Shown one piece after another: positions 29,103-39,042 of a stretch of 64,000 bases of DNA. Each line of letters opens with the position of its first letter. The stretch's first letter is position 1. The position numbers and the translations under genes were made by a program. Source of the DNA: DYRG01 sp041161065 (GTDB taxonomy: Bacteria; Pseudomonadota; Gammaproteobacteria; Beggiatoales; Beggiatoaceae); NCBI GenBank assembly GCA_041161065.1, contig JBEAVE010000034.1:62001-126000 (forward strand), written 5' to 3'. The notes under the pieces were generated by a model, which was not told where the DNA came from, did not search any database, and saw only the letters and a list, made by a program, of their open reading frames with translations.

Positions 29103-30236
29103 ATGAAAAAATTTGCGTGGAATCGTTGGTGGGCGGTGGTGGTCAAAGAGTTTGTGCAAATGCGCCGCGATCGGCTAACTTTTGGCATGATGGTGGGTAT
29201 CCCCATGATGCAATTGATTTTATTTGGTTTTGCGATAAATTCTGATCCCAAAGGGCTGCCGATGGCGGTTTTGACGGCGGACAATAGCCCATTTTCACGT
29301 ACTTTATTGAAAAGTATAGAAAATAGCGGTTATTTGCGGGTCGCTAAACTTCTCGACAGCGAAGCCGAAGCCGACCGCTTATTGGCGTTGGGCGAGGTGC
29401 AATTTGTGCTGCATATTCCCGCACAGTTTGAGCGACAATTAGTGCGCGGCGAACGTCCGATTTTGTTATTGGAAGCTGATGCAACTGATCCGTCGACGGT
29501 CGGTAATGCTTTGAATATTTTGAATATTTTATCACAAAACGCACTCGATGTGGATTTGCAAGGTGCGTTAAGCCATCTAAAAAGCCGCCCGCCGCCGCTC
29601 GATATCCGCATTCATCGCCGCTACAATCCCGACGCGATCACCCAATATAACGTCGTGCCGGGGCTGTTGGGCGTGGTTTTGACGATGACAATGGTGATGA
29701 TTACGGCGTTGGCGATCACGCGCGAACGGGAACGCGGCACGATGGAAAATCTATTAGCCACGCCTGCTCGACCGTTGGAAGTCATGACAGGCAAAATTAT
29801 TCCTTATATTTTAATTGGTTACATTCAATTGACCTTAATTTTATTCGCCGCGCATTTTATTTTTCATGTGCCGATGATTGGGGAAATTTGGTTGCTTTAT
29901 TTGATTACATTAATTTTTATCGCGGCGAATTTGTCGATGGGGATTACTTTCTCAACAATTGCAACGAATCAATTACAAGCAATGCAAATGGCATTTTTCT
30001 TTTTTTTGCCGTCGATTTTGTTATCAGGATTTATGTTTCCTTTTCGAGGAATGCCGCAATGGGCGCAATACATTGGAGAAATCCTTCCCATGACCCATTT
30101 CTTACGCTTAGTTCGCGGCATTTTGCTCAAAGGAAACGGTTGGACAGAAAGCTATCCCCATTTAATCCCCATTGTAATCTTTTTAGTGGTGATTATTGTG
30201 ATTGGTATTTTTCGTTATCGTGAAACCTTAGAATAG
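29103..30236 (+). CDS. ABC-2 family exporter permease (YhhJ/YbhR-like)
   Basis: 377 aa with an N-terminal TM anchor, a large periplasmic domain (about residues 50-180) and five to six C-terminal membrane helices with the family motif [23 protein letters not shown]. YbhR/YhhJ-type permeases export drugs or hydrophobic compounds together with an ATPase and often an HlyD adaptor; none is adjacent here, where ridA follows 11 bp later. Substrate not predictable. Confidence 0.87.
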   Translation: MKKFAWNRWWAVVVKEFVQMRRDRLTFGMMVGIPMMQLILFGFAINSDPKGLPMAVLTADNSPFSRTLLKSIENSGYLRVAKLLDSEAEADRLLALGEVQFVLHIPAQFERQLVRGERPILLLEADATDPSTVGNALNILNILSQNALDVDLQGALSHLKSRPPPLDIRIHRRYNPDAITQYNVVPGLLGVVLTMTMVMITALAITRERERGTMENLLATPARPLEVMTGKIIPYILIGYIQLTLILFAAHFIFHVPMIGEIWLLYLITLIFIAANLSMGITFSTIATNQLQAMQMAFFFFLPSILLSGFMFPFRGMPQWAQYIGEILPMTHFLRLVRGILLKGNGWTESYPHLIPIVIFLVVIIVIGIFRYRETLE

Positions 30237-30247
30237 AGGAAGTTAAA

Positions 30248-30637
30248 ATGCAGCGTGAAATCATTAATACTCCCCATGCACCGCAAGCGATCGGGACATA
30301 TTCTCAAGCCGTTAAAGTAGGAAATACGGTTTATTTATCAGGACAAATTCCTTTAGTGCCAGAAACCATGACATTATTGGATTTAGAGGTTGATATGAGT
30401 GCGCAAATTCACCAAGTTTTCAAGAATTTGCAGGCGGTTGCTCGAGCAGCGGGAGGGGATTTAAACCATACGGTAAAATTAAATGTTTTTCTCATCGATT
30501 TGAGCCATTTTGCTCTCGTCAATCAAATCATGGCAGAATATTTCACCGAACCTTACCCTGCGCGCGCGGCAGTTGGGGTGGCTTCTTTACCCAAAAACGC
30601 CCAAGTTGAAATGGATGCTATTTTGGTAATTTCTTAA
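30248..30637 (+). CDS. ridA: RidA/YjgF-family enamine/imine deaminase
   Basis: 129 aa. RidA hydrolyses reactive enamines and imines released by PLP enzymes such as threonine dehydratase. It has the N-terminal [18 protein letters not shown], the GQIP motif and the substrate-carboxylate Arg in [26 protein letters not shown] precedes the ATG. It closes the plus-strand series and is followed by a terminator. Confidence 0.93.
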   Translation: MQREIINTPHAPQAIGTYSQAVKVGNTVYLSGQIPLVPETMTLLDLEVDMSAQIHQVFKNLQAVARAAGGDLNHTVKLNVFLIDLSHFALVNQIMAEYFTEPYPARAAVGVASLPKNAQVEMDAILVIS

Positions 30638-30664
30638 ACAACTTGCACTAAAATTAAAATACAA

Positions 30665-30710
30665 ACGGCACACACTTAAAATACTAAGTTGTGCCGTGTA
30701 TTTATTTTAG
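30665..30710. terminator. Bidirectional terminator between ridA and relA
   Basis: A 13-bp inverted repeat with one bulged C (ACGGCACA...ACTTA / TAAGT...TGTGCCGT) and T-rich sequence after it on the plus strand, A-rich before it. It sits between two convergent genes and probably ends both. Confidence 0.65.
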
Positions 30711-32923
30711 GTTTTGTTTAAGTTGTTTAGTACAAAATCAGCTAAAGAAGGCGACATTCTATTCACTTCCAACACGTTATTTAAACTGTCGATTTCAGCT
30801 AAGGCTTTGCTCAATTGTCGAACATCACGAGTTTCTATGCGTAAATTCATATTTGCAATGAAATCATCGTCGGTTAAAGTGCTCACGGCGGTAATGTTGA
30901 TTTTTGCTTCGGCTAAAATGGTGCTCACGTCGCGCAACAAACCGAATCGGTCGTCGGCTTTAATATGAATTTCAACAGGATACATCACGCCCGTCGGCGC
31001 GCCCCACTCCACATTGACCCACCCGTCCTCGTCATAAGACGCATCTTGCACCAAAGGACAATCGCGGCGATGCACTTGAATGCCTTTGTCCGTGATATAA
31101 CCGACCACGGTTTCTTCGGGAACAGGATTGCAACACTCCGCCAAATAAGTTTGCATCTTGTTGAAATGCCCTTGAATTAAAATCGGTGGCGAATGTTTTT
31201 TCTTTGTTTGAATGGTAACGCAATGGGGAGGAAATACTCGGTCTTGCAAAGCGTCCGCAATCGACGACGTATCCAATGTACCTAATCCAATCGCTTCCAA
31301 TAAAGAATCCACGTCGTTGTAATGATATTTTGCAACCAGTTCCTCTAAATTAAATTCCGTCACATTAAGTCGAAACAATTCACGATTGAGCAATGATCTG
31401 CCTTCGGCGATGTTTTTTGAGCGATCTTGAAGTCTAAACCATTGATTTATCTTTGATTTTGCTCGATCAGTTTTCAAAAAACCTAACGCATCATTTAGCC
31501 AATGGCGGCTCGGACGTTCTTGTTGCGCCGTGTGAATAAAAATTTGATCGCCACTGTTAAGCACATGATTTAATTGCACAACTTTACCATTGACCGACGC
31601 GGCGCGACAACGATGCCCAATGCTGGTGTGAATATGATAAGCGAAATCTAATGGCGTTGATCCTGCTGGTAAATCAATGACTTGCCCTTTGGGTGTTAAA
31701 ACATAAATCCGCTCGCCATACACTTCTTCCTTAAATTGCGTAATTAAATCCGCCGAGTTATTTTCTTTTGATTCATCTTGCCAGCGACGCAAACAAAAAA
31801 TCTTTTTATTGACCTCATCATTTGCACTGTCAAACTTACCTTCTTTGTAACGCCAATGTGAAGCAATTCCGATTTCTGATTCAAAGTGCATTTCATGGGT
31901 ACGGATTTGAACTTCAAATGGGTGATTATTAGGTCCAATAACCGCCGTGTGTAAAGAACGGTAATAGTTTTGTTTTGGGCGTGCAATGTAATCATCAAAT
32001 TCGTTTTCCATTGGCGGATAACAACCGTGCACAATTCCCAAAACGCTATAACATTCTCCAATGGTATTTACTAAAACACGAATCGCCAAAATATCATTCA
32101 ACTCACTGAATTGTTTTGATTTTTTCTTCATTTTTTGCCAAATACTATAAATGTGTTTAGGTCTTCCGCTGATTTCTGCTTTAATACCGTTGTTATGCAA
32201 AGTTTCTCGCAATTCATGGATCATTTGCTCGATGATTTGCTCACGTTCTCCGCGACGGCGATCTAAATGGCGGGCAATGCGGCGATAAACTTCGGGTTCA
32301 GAATAGCGCAATGCCAAATCTTCTAATTGCCATTTGATTTGCCAAATTCCCAATCGATTAGCGAGCGGTGCATACAGTTCAAGGGTTTCTCTTGCAATGC
32401 GACGTTGCAAATGTTTGGGTTGCGCATCGAGTTGCTGCATTTCATATAAACGTTCAACCAATTTAATTAAAACAACACGCACGTCAGAAATCATGGCTAA
32501 AATCATGACGCGAATGCTTTCTAAGTGGGTATTTTTCTCATCGGGAGAAATGTTTTCTTGAAACTGAAGATGGTACAAATCTTTGAGCAATTGCATACGC
32601 ATGGCGTTTTCTAATAATTGCGCGGTTTCCTCTCCGAAAGTAGTTTTAACGGCTTCGACGGTGAGTTTGTCGTTTTCCACTAACAAATGCAAAATGGCGG
32701 CGATCAACCCTTCGGCATCTAAACGCAACCGCACAAGCATTTCAACGATGGTAAAAATGGCACTGGTTTGCGGCATCGTTGGAATACAATGTTGATAAAT
32801 ATCAAGAGCTTGTTTTAATTGTCGTTGTTCGGCGGGGGCGTAATTGGCGATAAGATGGTTGAACCATGTGTCGATGTTGGGAGATTGTTCGTAGGTTTCT
32901 GAAATCATTAAATTACTTTTCAT
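30707..32923 (-). CDS. relA: RelA-type (p)ppGpp synthetase
   Basis: Ribosome-associated synthetase making (p)ppGpp during amino acid starvation. 738 aa. The N-terminal hydrolase region is degenerate: ILHLLVENDKL where bifunctional enzymes have the HD motif. The synthetase has GRPKHIYSIWQKM and the acidic E-x-D-D motif EFDD at about 308-311, marking RelA rather than SpoT. A TGS domain (VLTPKGQVIDLPAGSTPLDFA), zinc-finger-like CC region (AECCNPVPEE) and ACT domain follow. The ATG has a strong GGAGGC site. It is the third gene after ompW and the M14 peptidase on the same strand. Confidence 0.94.
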   Translation of the reverse strand: MKSNLMISETYEQSPNIDTWFNHLIANYAPAEQRQLKQALDIYQHCIPTMPQTSAIFTIVEMLVRLRLDAEGLIAAILHLLVENDKLTVEAVKTTFGEETAQLLENAMRMQLLKDLYHLQFQENISPDEKNTHLESIRVMILAMISDVRVVLIKLVERLYEMQQLDAQPKHLQRRIARETLELYAPLANRLGIWQIKWQLEDLALRYSEPEVYRRIARHLDRRRGEREQIIEQMIHELRETLHNNGIKAEISGRPKHIYSIWQKMKKKSKQFSELNDILAIRVLVNTIGECYSVLGIVHGCYPPMENEFDDYIARPKQNYYRSLHTAVIGPNNHPFEVQIRTHEMHFESEIGIASHWRYKEGKFDSANDEVNKKIFCLRRWQDESKENNSADLITQFKEEVYGERIYVLTPKGQVIDLPAGSTPLDFAYHIHTSIGHRCRAASVNGKVVQLNHVLNSGDQIFIHTAQQERPSRHWLNDALGFLKTDRAKSKINQWFRLQDRSKNIAEGRSLLNRELFRLNVTEFNLEELVAKYHYNDVDSLLEAIGLGTLDTSSIADALQDRVFPPHCVTIQTKKKHSPPILIQGHFNKMQTYLAECCNPVPEETVVGYITDKGIQVHRRDCPLVQDASYDEDGWVNVEWGAPTGVMYPVEIHIKADDRFGLLRDVSTILAEAKINITAVSTLTDDDFIANMNLRIETRDVRQLSKALAEIDSLNNVLEVNRMSPSLADFVLNNLNKT

Positions 32924-32957
32924 GATGCCTCCTTAATTGTGCAGATGCGCGGGAGCG

Positions 32958-35354
32958 TTATTCAAACACGAGCATCGCGGGACGACTGATGTCAATGCTG
33001 TGATCGGGGTTGGTGAGCAGGGCTTGCATGGTTAAACGATACCCCAAAAATTCTGATAAATCAGGGCATTGCAACAACCAAACGGCTTGACCTTGATCGT
33101 TAGTTTGAGCTTCCCACAATAAAAAAGTTTGTGTCAATAACTCGGTTTGCCCCACTAAATTGGGTAAATTGTAGGGATTTTCCATTTGAAACGACGCGAA
33201 CAGTTGCACGGTGGCGTGGGGTTTGCCGTTGATCACCCATCGCACCGATTCGCCTTGCGCCGCCTTGCCCCACACGCCCACCGTTGGCAATGTCGAACGG
33301 GTGCGCAGTTGCAGATCATCAACGCAGGCTTCGGTAATGTCGTCATTCATCGCATCTTGCGCCACAAACCGCACCCGCATCTGATCACTTAATGGGACAA
33401 TTTCCTCCAATTCAAAACTCACCCGTTCCCAATGATTGTGATTGGGGATTCGCTCTAATGTGTGCCAGCTCAAGCCGTTATCGTTGGAAACCTGCACTTC
33501 TAGCCGATCATCTTCCGCGCCGCCCACATTCGCAAACCACCGCCGATAACTTAATTGTAGATTATCCAACCCTAACGCGCTAAATCGAGGCGAGGTTAAA
33601 AGGGTTAGCCCGTGCACGTTGTAATTGAGCAAATTATCGCCGCTGCCCGTCACCCAGCATTTTGAGGTCGGCGCGGCTTCAGGGCTCACAAAACGCGGGG
33701 TGGTTCGATGCCAAGCCCAATGGGTTTGTGGATTGCTGACTTCCCAGCCAAAATCCGCCACGTCCATATCGTCCCACGCGACCAAGCGATCGTTGCCAAG
33801 CGCAATTTTGAGCGTTTGCGGCGATGTAAAATGCTCGAACTGCCAAATCAAATGCAATAATTCCGTACTTTGCGCGTTTGCCCCAATTTGAACCACCAGC
33901 GGCGGACTCCAATATTCCTGACGCGGCGCGATGTGAAGCGATAAATTTGCCGCATCGACGCGCAATCGATCGGTTTGCGGGATAATCTGCAATTGCCCTT
34001 CTAACGCCGCTGTGCCTTCGTTGGTGATGTGTAATTGCAATTCCCAACTTTCCCCCGCATCAAACGCTTTGTCGCCATTTCCATGTAATTCCCGCCACGA
34101 TGCGCTCAAAATGGGCGACGCACCACCCCATTTGACGATTTGTTTGAAAGAAGGGTAAATGTCGAGAAACAACGGTTCGATCCGCGACGGCGCAGCCCAA
34201 AAACCATCGGGATTCGTCCCCGCTTCCAACGTATAAGCCAACGTGCCAAACGTCCCGTATAAAAAATCATCGGTTGTTCCGCTACTTGCGCCGTACAAAT
34301 GCCAAGCGTTCTCGGCGCGATAACCGTTATTGACCACCAAACGGTCAGCATAATAACGAAATATTGAATCGGCATCGGTGGGCGCGTCAGTGTATCCCCA
34401 CGGAAACATCCACTCATTGCCGTAAGTGTGCATCGTGACGGCGACGCGGGGTTGTTCGTGCGTCATCAAATCCCGCATGGCGATCGTTTCGAGTTCTGAA
34501 AAAGGCGCAACCCCTTGATACATCTCGCTATCCGTGTTCGAATCGTCGACCGTTTTTTCCCACGCCCACCCGTAATTTCGATTCAAATCCACCCCAACAC
34601 TGCCATCGAGATTCGGACGACGATTTTTGCGCCACATTCCGCCGCCTTGAGGGTGGGTTTGGCGGTTGTATTCGTAGCCGTCGGGATTTACGCACGGCAC
34701 AATAATAATATTTCGAGTGTGAAGCAGGCGCGTGATTTCAAAATCTTGTCCATTTAGCGGGAGGATTTTTTCAATGAAACGCAACAATAATTCGGCACTG
34801 AGCGGTTCGCGCGCGTGGTGCAAAGCATCAAACCAAACGGTGGGTTTTGAAAACGCAGGATCGGCGTTGATTTTCAATGCCCAAATATCGCGTTCTTCAA
34901 AGGTTTTTCCTATCGAAAAGAGAGAAACTAAGTGAGGAAATTGTTGAGCAATACGTTTGAGGGTTTGCTCAATTTCGGCGAACGTGCGAAATCCCCCCAT
35001 TGAACCGGTGCTTTTTGTGCCGCGTCGCACTAAATCTGCTTGAGAGCGGCGCGCATAAAATTCAGATAACTCGCTGATTTTAATCGTAAATTTGAAATCT
35101 TGGCGTTTCAAAAGCGTTTGCAAACGTTTGTCCGCGTACAATAAAACGTGGTGATCATCGAGGATTTCCACATCGGGGGCTAAACTTTGCAAAATGTGCA
35201 AACGCGGTTCGGATTCAACTTCGACTTCCAATAAATCTCCGCCCGCCCATACGCCTCGACAAAACAACAACAGACCCAAAAACATTAGGGTTTCAAACCT
35301 CGCGGCTTGAAACCCCTGTTTTTTCTCGCGTTGCTTAAAACGGAGAAATTTCAT
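32958..35354 (-). CDS. Large secreted M14-family zinc carboxypeptidase
   Basis: 798 aa. There is a charged N-terminus, then a hydrophobic export signal at about 22-37 (TLMFLGLLLFCRGVWA), a propeptide-like region, and the peptidase domain at about 125-410. Zinc ligands are H180 and E183 in HHAREP and His in VTMHTYG; the catalytic Glu is in YTLEAGT. About 390 residues follow that look beta-rich, with GDKAFDAGESWELQLHITNEG and a laminin/MAM-like TSPRFS...LSYRRWF, probably for binding. It lies 11 bp downstream of ompW, so the pair may be co-transcribed. Confidence 0.88.
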   Translation of the reverse strand: MKFLRFKQREKKQGFQAARFETLMFLGLLLFCRGVWAGGDLLEVEVESEPRLHILQSLAPDVEILDDHHVLLYADKRLQTLLKRQDFKFTIKISELSEFYARRSQADLVRRGTKSTGSMGGFRTFAEIEQTLKRIAQQFPHLVSLFSIGKTFEERDIWALKINADPAFSKPTVWFDALHHAREPLSAELLLRFIEKILPLNGQDFEITRLLHTRNIIIVPCVNPDGYEYNRQTHPQGGGMWRKNRRPNLDGSVGVDLNRNYGWAWEKTVDDSNTDSEMYQGVAPFSELETIAMRDLMTHEQPRVAVTMHTYGNEWMFPWGYTDAPTDADSIFRYYADRLVVNNGYRAENAWHLYGASSGTTDDFLYGTFGTLAYTLEAGTNPDGFWAAPSRIEPLFLDIYPSFKQIVKWGGASPILSASWRELHGNGDKAFDAGESWELQLHITNEGTAALEGQLQIIPQTDRLRVDAANLSLHIAPRQEYWSPPLVVQIGANAQSTELLHLIWQFEHFTSPQTLKIALGNDRLVAWDDMDVADFGWEVSNPQTHWAWHRTTPRFVSPEAAPTSKCWVTGSGDNLLNYNVHGLTLLTSPRFSALGLDNLQLSYRRWFANVGGAEDDRLEVQVSNDNGLSWHTLERIPNHNHWERVSFELEEIVPLSDQMRVRFVAQDAMNDDITEACVDDLQLRTRSTLPTVGVWGKAAQGESVRWVINGKPHATVQLFASFQMENPYNLPNLVGQTELLTQTFLLWEAQTNDQGQAVWLLQCPDLSEFLGYRLTMQALLTNPDHSIDISRPAMLVFE

Positions 35355-35365
35355 ATTCTTCCCAA

Positions 35366-36061
35366 TTAGAAACGCTTACCAATACCTACACCATACACCC
35401 AAGGATTGATGTCGACATCAACGCTAGCTCTGCTTGTCAAACCCGCGCCGTAAGTGAAACTGGCGGTGGTTTTCAAACCGATGTATTTCACGTCAGCATT
35501 TACGAACCAGCCATTGCCCATATCGTAATCTGCGCCGGCTTGAGCAACCCAACCTGCTTTATTGTCGATTTCAAGTTTGCCCACGCCACCTAATGCACCG
35601 GCTAATGCGGCATTGGTTAATTTGCTCTTAAAGAACATCGTGTAGTTCAAACCTAAACCCACATAAGGTTGGAATTGGCTGCGGGGAGAAAAGTGATATT
35701 GTGCAATTAACGCGGGGGGTAACACGGTGGTTTCACCGATGGTGTTAAAACCGGCGATGGCGTTTTTGCCGACTAAGTCGTGTTTGGTGGAGGGGTCTAA
35801 TAACAATTCAACGCCAAAGTTATCGCTAATCATTTTGGTGATGTCGATATCTAATGTCCAAGCGTCATTCACGCCGACTCTGGAATCTGCCACTGGAAAG
35901 CCAGCGGTTGCGTTAGAGCTGATGGCGGAACTGGAATCGTTGGGATTGATGTTGATGATCCGACCGCGCACTAACCAGTCGCCTGCTTTGTGTGCGAACG
36001 CTTCGGTGCTTGCAAAACCCAAACCCGCTAACACGCACAATGATAAAACCGATTTCTTCAT
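35366..36061 (-). CDS. ompW: OmpW-family outer-membrane protein
   Basis: 231 aa eight-stranded barrel. Signal peptide MKKSVLSLCVLAGLGFASTEAFA, mature start HKAGDWLVRGRIININPND as in OmpW, FQPYVGLGLNYTMFF in the middle and a terminal Phe (GVGIGKRF). OmpW forms a channel for small hydrophobic molecules. GGAG precedes the ATG. It heads a minus-strand group with the M14 peptidase and relA. Confidence 0.93.
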   Translation of the reverse strand: MKKSVLSLCVLAGLGFASTEAFAHKAGDWLVRGRIININPNDSSSAISSNATAGFPVADSRVGVNDAWTLDIDITKMISDNFGVELLLDPSTKHDLVGKNAIAGFNTIGETTVLPPALIAQYHFSPRSQFQPYVGLGLNYTMFFKSKLTNAALAGALGGVGKLEIDNKAGWVAQAGADYDMGNGWFVNADVKYIGLKTTASFTYGAGLTSRASVDVDINPWVYGVGIGKRF

Positions 36062-36202
36062 AGATGTTCTCCTTAAAAATGGTGAAAATAAAAAACGACG
36101 TAAATACTACCCTAAACTTTGCGTACTTTAACCTAACTATCGAAAATTCGCAATTCTCTCAAAAACAATTTCGCGGTCGAGCGAGGGCATTGAAAACAAA
36201 CC

Positions 36203-36730
36203 TTATACGGACAAGTGTTTGAGGATTTCTTTGAGGACGCTTTTAACGGATCGGCGACCGGTTTCAACGGTCAAATCCGCAACGCTTTCGTAAAGAGGCG
36301 TTCGTTCATTCAAAAGTTGCTCAATTTTCGCGCGGGGATTGCCCATTTGTAAAAGTGGGCGATTTTTAGAGCGGCTGGTGCGTTTAACCAATTGATCGAG
36401 CGAGGCTTGTAAATAAATCACCGTTCCTCTTTCTCGCAAATGGCGGCGATTTTCAACATTGAGTATCACGCCGCCGCCCGTTGCTAAAACAACCTGAGGT
36501 AAGTTGGTCAATTCATTGATTATGTCGGATTCTCTTTTACGAAACCCCGCTTCGCCTTCCAATTCAAAAATTAGCGGAATTGTTGCGCCGGTTCGTTCTT
36601 CAATTTCCCGATCGCTATCTTTGAACTCACGCATTAAAACATGGGCTAATTGCCGTCCAATCGTGGTTTTACCGACCCCCATCGGTCCTACCAAAAACAG
36701 GTTTCTTGCGGAAATGTTATCCAATTTCAT
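36203..36730 (-). CDS. aroK: Shikimate kinase
   Basis: Phosphorylates shikimate at the 3-hydroxyl in aromatic amino acid synthesis. About 175 aa with P-loop GPMGVGKTTIGRQLA, DSDREIEERTG (metal and shikimate site), VLATGGGVIL and the lid Arg region SKNRPLLQ. A GTG at 36736 is possible; the ATG at 36730 is more likely. The usual downstream partner aroB is absent; ompW follows instead. Confidence 0.95.
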   Translation of the reverse strand: MKLDNISARNLFLVGPMGVGKTTIGRQLAHVLMREFKDSDREIEERTGATIPLIFELEGEAGFRKRESDIINELTNLPQVVLATGGGVILNVENRRHLRERGTVIYLQASLDQLVKRTSRSKNRPLLQMGNPRAKIEQLLNERTPLYESVADLTVETGRRSVKSVLKEILKHLSV

Positions 36731-36867
36731 GCGCACTCAGTCGTTAAAAAGTTTCAATCTGCCATATTCCCAATTTCACCGCGAAAATTCAATCCCCGCG
36801 CTTGAAAAAAGCCCCGCAACCTTCCACACTATCAAACAATACAAACGCGCAACAAGGAAAACAACGC

Positions 36868-39042
36868 ATGCCTATTCAAATGACCTTAGACAACGGGCAC
36901 GTCCCCGTTAAAATTTACACCAATGAAATCGACCCCACCGCTTTACAACAATTAGAAAACATTTCAAATTTGCCTTTTATTCATCATCACGTTGCCGCCA
37001 TGCCCGACGTTCACGCAGGCATCGGCGCAACCGTCGGATCAGTAATCCCCACCAAAGGCGCGATTATTCCCGCCGCCGTCGGGGTCGATATTGGTTGTTT
37101 TGTCGGAGAAACCCAAATTCCTTTAATTGATGGTTCAATGTCTACCTTACAAGATTTAGCAGAACGAGGCGAAGAATATTGGATTTATGCTATTGATAAA
37201 CAACAAAAAATTACAGCTGCAAAAGCGACCGCTCATTTAACCCGTCGCAATGCTGAGCTAATAAAAATTGTTTTAGATAATGATGAGGAAATTATTTGTA
37301 CCCCTGATCATCAATTTATGTTACGCGATGGCAATTGGTGTGAAGCAAAAGATTTACAACCAGAAACCTCTTTAATGCCTTTATATTTAAAGCAAGATAA
37401 AGAAGGCTATACCTTAATAAAACAACCAACAACAAATACTTATCAACGTTTTCATTGGAATTTAGCGCGTAATGGTATTTTAGGAGAAATCCCCAGTTTT
37501 CCTAAACAAAAAACCGTTATTCATCATAAAGATTTTAACCCAGCAAATAATCATCCTGATAATTTACAATTCATGGGAAATCGTGAGCATTCACAATATC
37601 ACCGTTCTTTAGTTGAACGAAATCAATATTGGCAATCTACTGCATTTGAAGAAAAACGTTGCGAAGCCTTAGCAAATAAAGCAAAAACAGAGCAAGGTCA
37701 TGCTTATTTTGCAGAGAGAGGAAAGCAGAATATTTTGCGATATATGAATGAGCATCGTGAGGAATTTTTAGCCGCCGTTTCTGAAAATGGGAAACGAGGA
37801 AAACCTTTTTTGGTTTCTTATAATCAAAGTGAGCAAGGACGAGCAAAAAGTCGAGAAAATGTTCAACGTTTATTAACTATTGAAAGAGTTTGTCCTGATT
37901 GTGGAAAAACCTTTCAAGGACATTTGCGTTTAAATGCTCATAAACGTTATGAACATCATTACAATCACAAAGTTAGAACAATAGAATTTCTTAATTATCA
38001 AAGAGATGTCTATTGTTTAAATGTGCCAGAATACGCTAATTTTGCGTTGGCAGCGGGCGTATTTGTACATAATTGCGGAATGAATGCGTTGCGTTTATCT
38101 TTGAAAGCGAAGGATTTGCCGGATAATTTGAAATCTGTGCGTGGCGCAATTGAAGAGGCTATTCCAGTTGGATTTGATGAGCACAAAGAAACGGTTGCAC
38201 AAAAAGCCATTTTAGAGCATTTGTACGGTGGTTTAAAACCCATTATTGACAAACACCCTGATATTTTCAAAAAAATGAAAAACTATGAAAAAACATGGGC
38301 TTGTCAAATCGGAAGTTTAGGTAGCGGCAATCATTTTATTGAATTATGTTTGGATGAAAATCAAGATGTGTGGGTGATGTTACATTCGGGCAGTCGAGGG
38401 ATTGGAAACGTGATTGGAAACCATTTCATTTCTTTAGCCAAAAAAGATATGGAACGATTACAAATTCAATTACCGCATCGGGATTTGGCGTATTTCAAAG
38501 AAGGCGCGCAATATTTTGAGGATTATGTCGAAGCTGTGCATTGGGCGCAGGATTATGCAATGGAAAATCGCCGTTTAATGATGCAGTTGCTCTTAAATTC
38601 TTTACAAAAAACCTTAAAGCCATTTCAAATCACCCAAGAAGCAATTAATTGTCATCATAATTACGTTAATATTGAGGAACATTTTGGAGAAAAAGTATTT
38701 CTAACACGCAAAGGTGCAATTAGTGCGAGAAACGGCGAATTAGGGATTATCCTCGGAAGTATGGGTGCAAAATCTTATATTGTGCGCGGTAAAGGAAATG
38801 AAGAATCTTTTTGTTCATGTTCTCACGGGGCGGGCAGAAAAATGAGCCGCACAGAAGCTAAAAAACGCTTTAGTTACCGAGATTTAGAAAAACAAACTTT
38901 AGGCGTGGAATGTCGAAAAGATAATGGCGTGTTAGATGAAATTCCGGCGGCGTATAAAGATATTGATAAAGTGATGGCATTTCAAACTGATTTGGTTGAG
39001 GCGGTTCATACGTTAAAACAAATCATTTGTGTGAAAGGTTAG
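36868..39042 (+). CDS. rtcB: RNA-splicing ligase RtcB, interrupted by an intein
   Basis: RtcB joins RNA 2',3'-cyclic-phosphate and 5'-OH ends in tRNA or damage repair, using Mn and GTP. The precursor has 724 residues: N-extein 1-76, intein 77-402, C-extein 403-724, giving a 398-residue ligase after splicing, the normal size. The split falls in the metal-binding motif, so the spliced product reads GVDIGCGMNALRL. Other RtcB blocks are FIHHHVAAMPDVHAGIGATVGSV, GSLGSGNHFIE, HSGSRGIGN and SCSHGAGRKMSR with the guanylylated His. The start is the ATG at 36868 with AAGGA upstream, not the earlier ATG at 36802. No archease gene is adjacent. It overlaps the VanZ gene convergently by 4 bp. Confidence 0.96.
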   Translation: MPIQMTLDNGHVPVKIYTNEIDPTALQQLENISNLPFIHHHVAAMPDVHAGIGATVGSVIPTKGAIIPAAVGVDIGCFVGETQIPLIDGSMSTLQDLAERGEEYWIYAIDKQQKITAAKATAHLTRRNAELIKIVLDNDEEIICTPDHQFMLRDGNWCEAKDLQPETSLMPLYLKQDKEGYTLIKQPTTNTYQRFHWNLARNGILGEIPSFPKQKTVIHHKDFNPANNHPDNLQFMGNREHSQYHRSLVERNQYWQSTAFEEKRCEALANKAKTEQGHAYFAERGKQNILRYMNEHREEFLAAVSENGKRGKPFLVSYNQSEQGRAKSRENVQRLLTIERVCPDCGKTFQGHLRLNAHKRYEHHYNHKVRTIEFLNYQRDVYCLNVPEYANFALAAGVFVHNCGMNALRLSLKAKDLPDNLKSVRGAIEEAIPVGFDEHKETVAQKAILEHLYGGLKPIIDKHPDIFKKMKNYEKTWACQIGSLGSGNHFIELCLDENQDVWVMLHSGSRGIGNVIGNHFISLAKKDMERLQIQLPHRDLAYFKEGAQYFEDYVEAVHWAQDYAMENRRLMMQLLLNSLQKTLKPFQITQEAINCHHNYVNIEEHFGEKVFLTRKGAISARNGELGIILGSMGAKSYIVRGKGNEESFCSCSHGAGRKMSRTEAKKRFSYRDLEKQTLGVECRKDNGVLDEIPAAYKDIDKVMAFQTDLVEAVHTLKQIICVKG
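37096..38073 (+). other. Intein within RtcB, with HNH motif and C2H2 finger
   Basis: A 326-residue in-frame protein intron. Block A begins with Cys1 (CFVGETQIPLIDGS), block B is IICTPDHQFMLRDGNW with Thr and His in TxxH, block F is VYCLNVPEYANFAL and the end is FVHN followed by the C-extein Cys, so every residue needed for splicing is present. Precursor residues about 219-234 carry an HNH homing-endonuclease motif (HHKDFNPANNHPDNLQ), and 342-363 have a C2H2 finger (CPDCGKTF...LNAHKRYEH). The DNA is visibly richer in A+T than the rtcB exteins on both sides. Splicing itself is inferred. Confidence 0.93.

Noticed and set aside
30707..32923. Calling the synthetase SpoT
   Set aside because: The HD hydrolase motif is absent and the synthetase has EFDD, the RelA-type motif.
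36802..36867. Longer rtcB start at 36802
   Set aside because: The extra 22 residues are not found in RtcB, and AAGGA lies before the ATG at 36868.
37081..38076. Reading the rtcB insert as a group I intron or assembly error
   Set aside because: The frame is open throughout and carries protein-splicing motifs at both borders.
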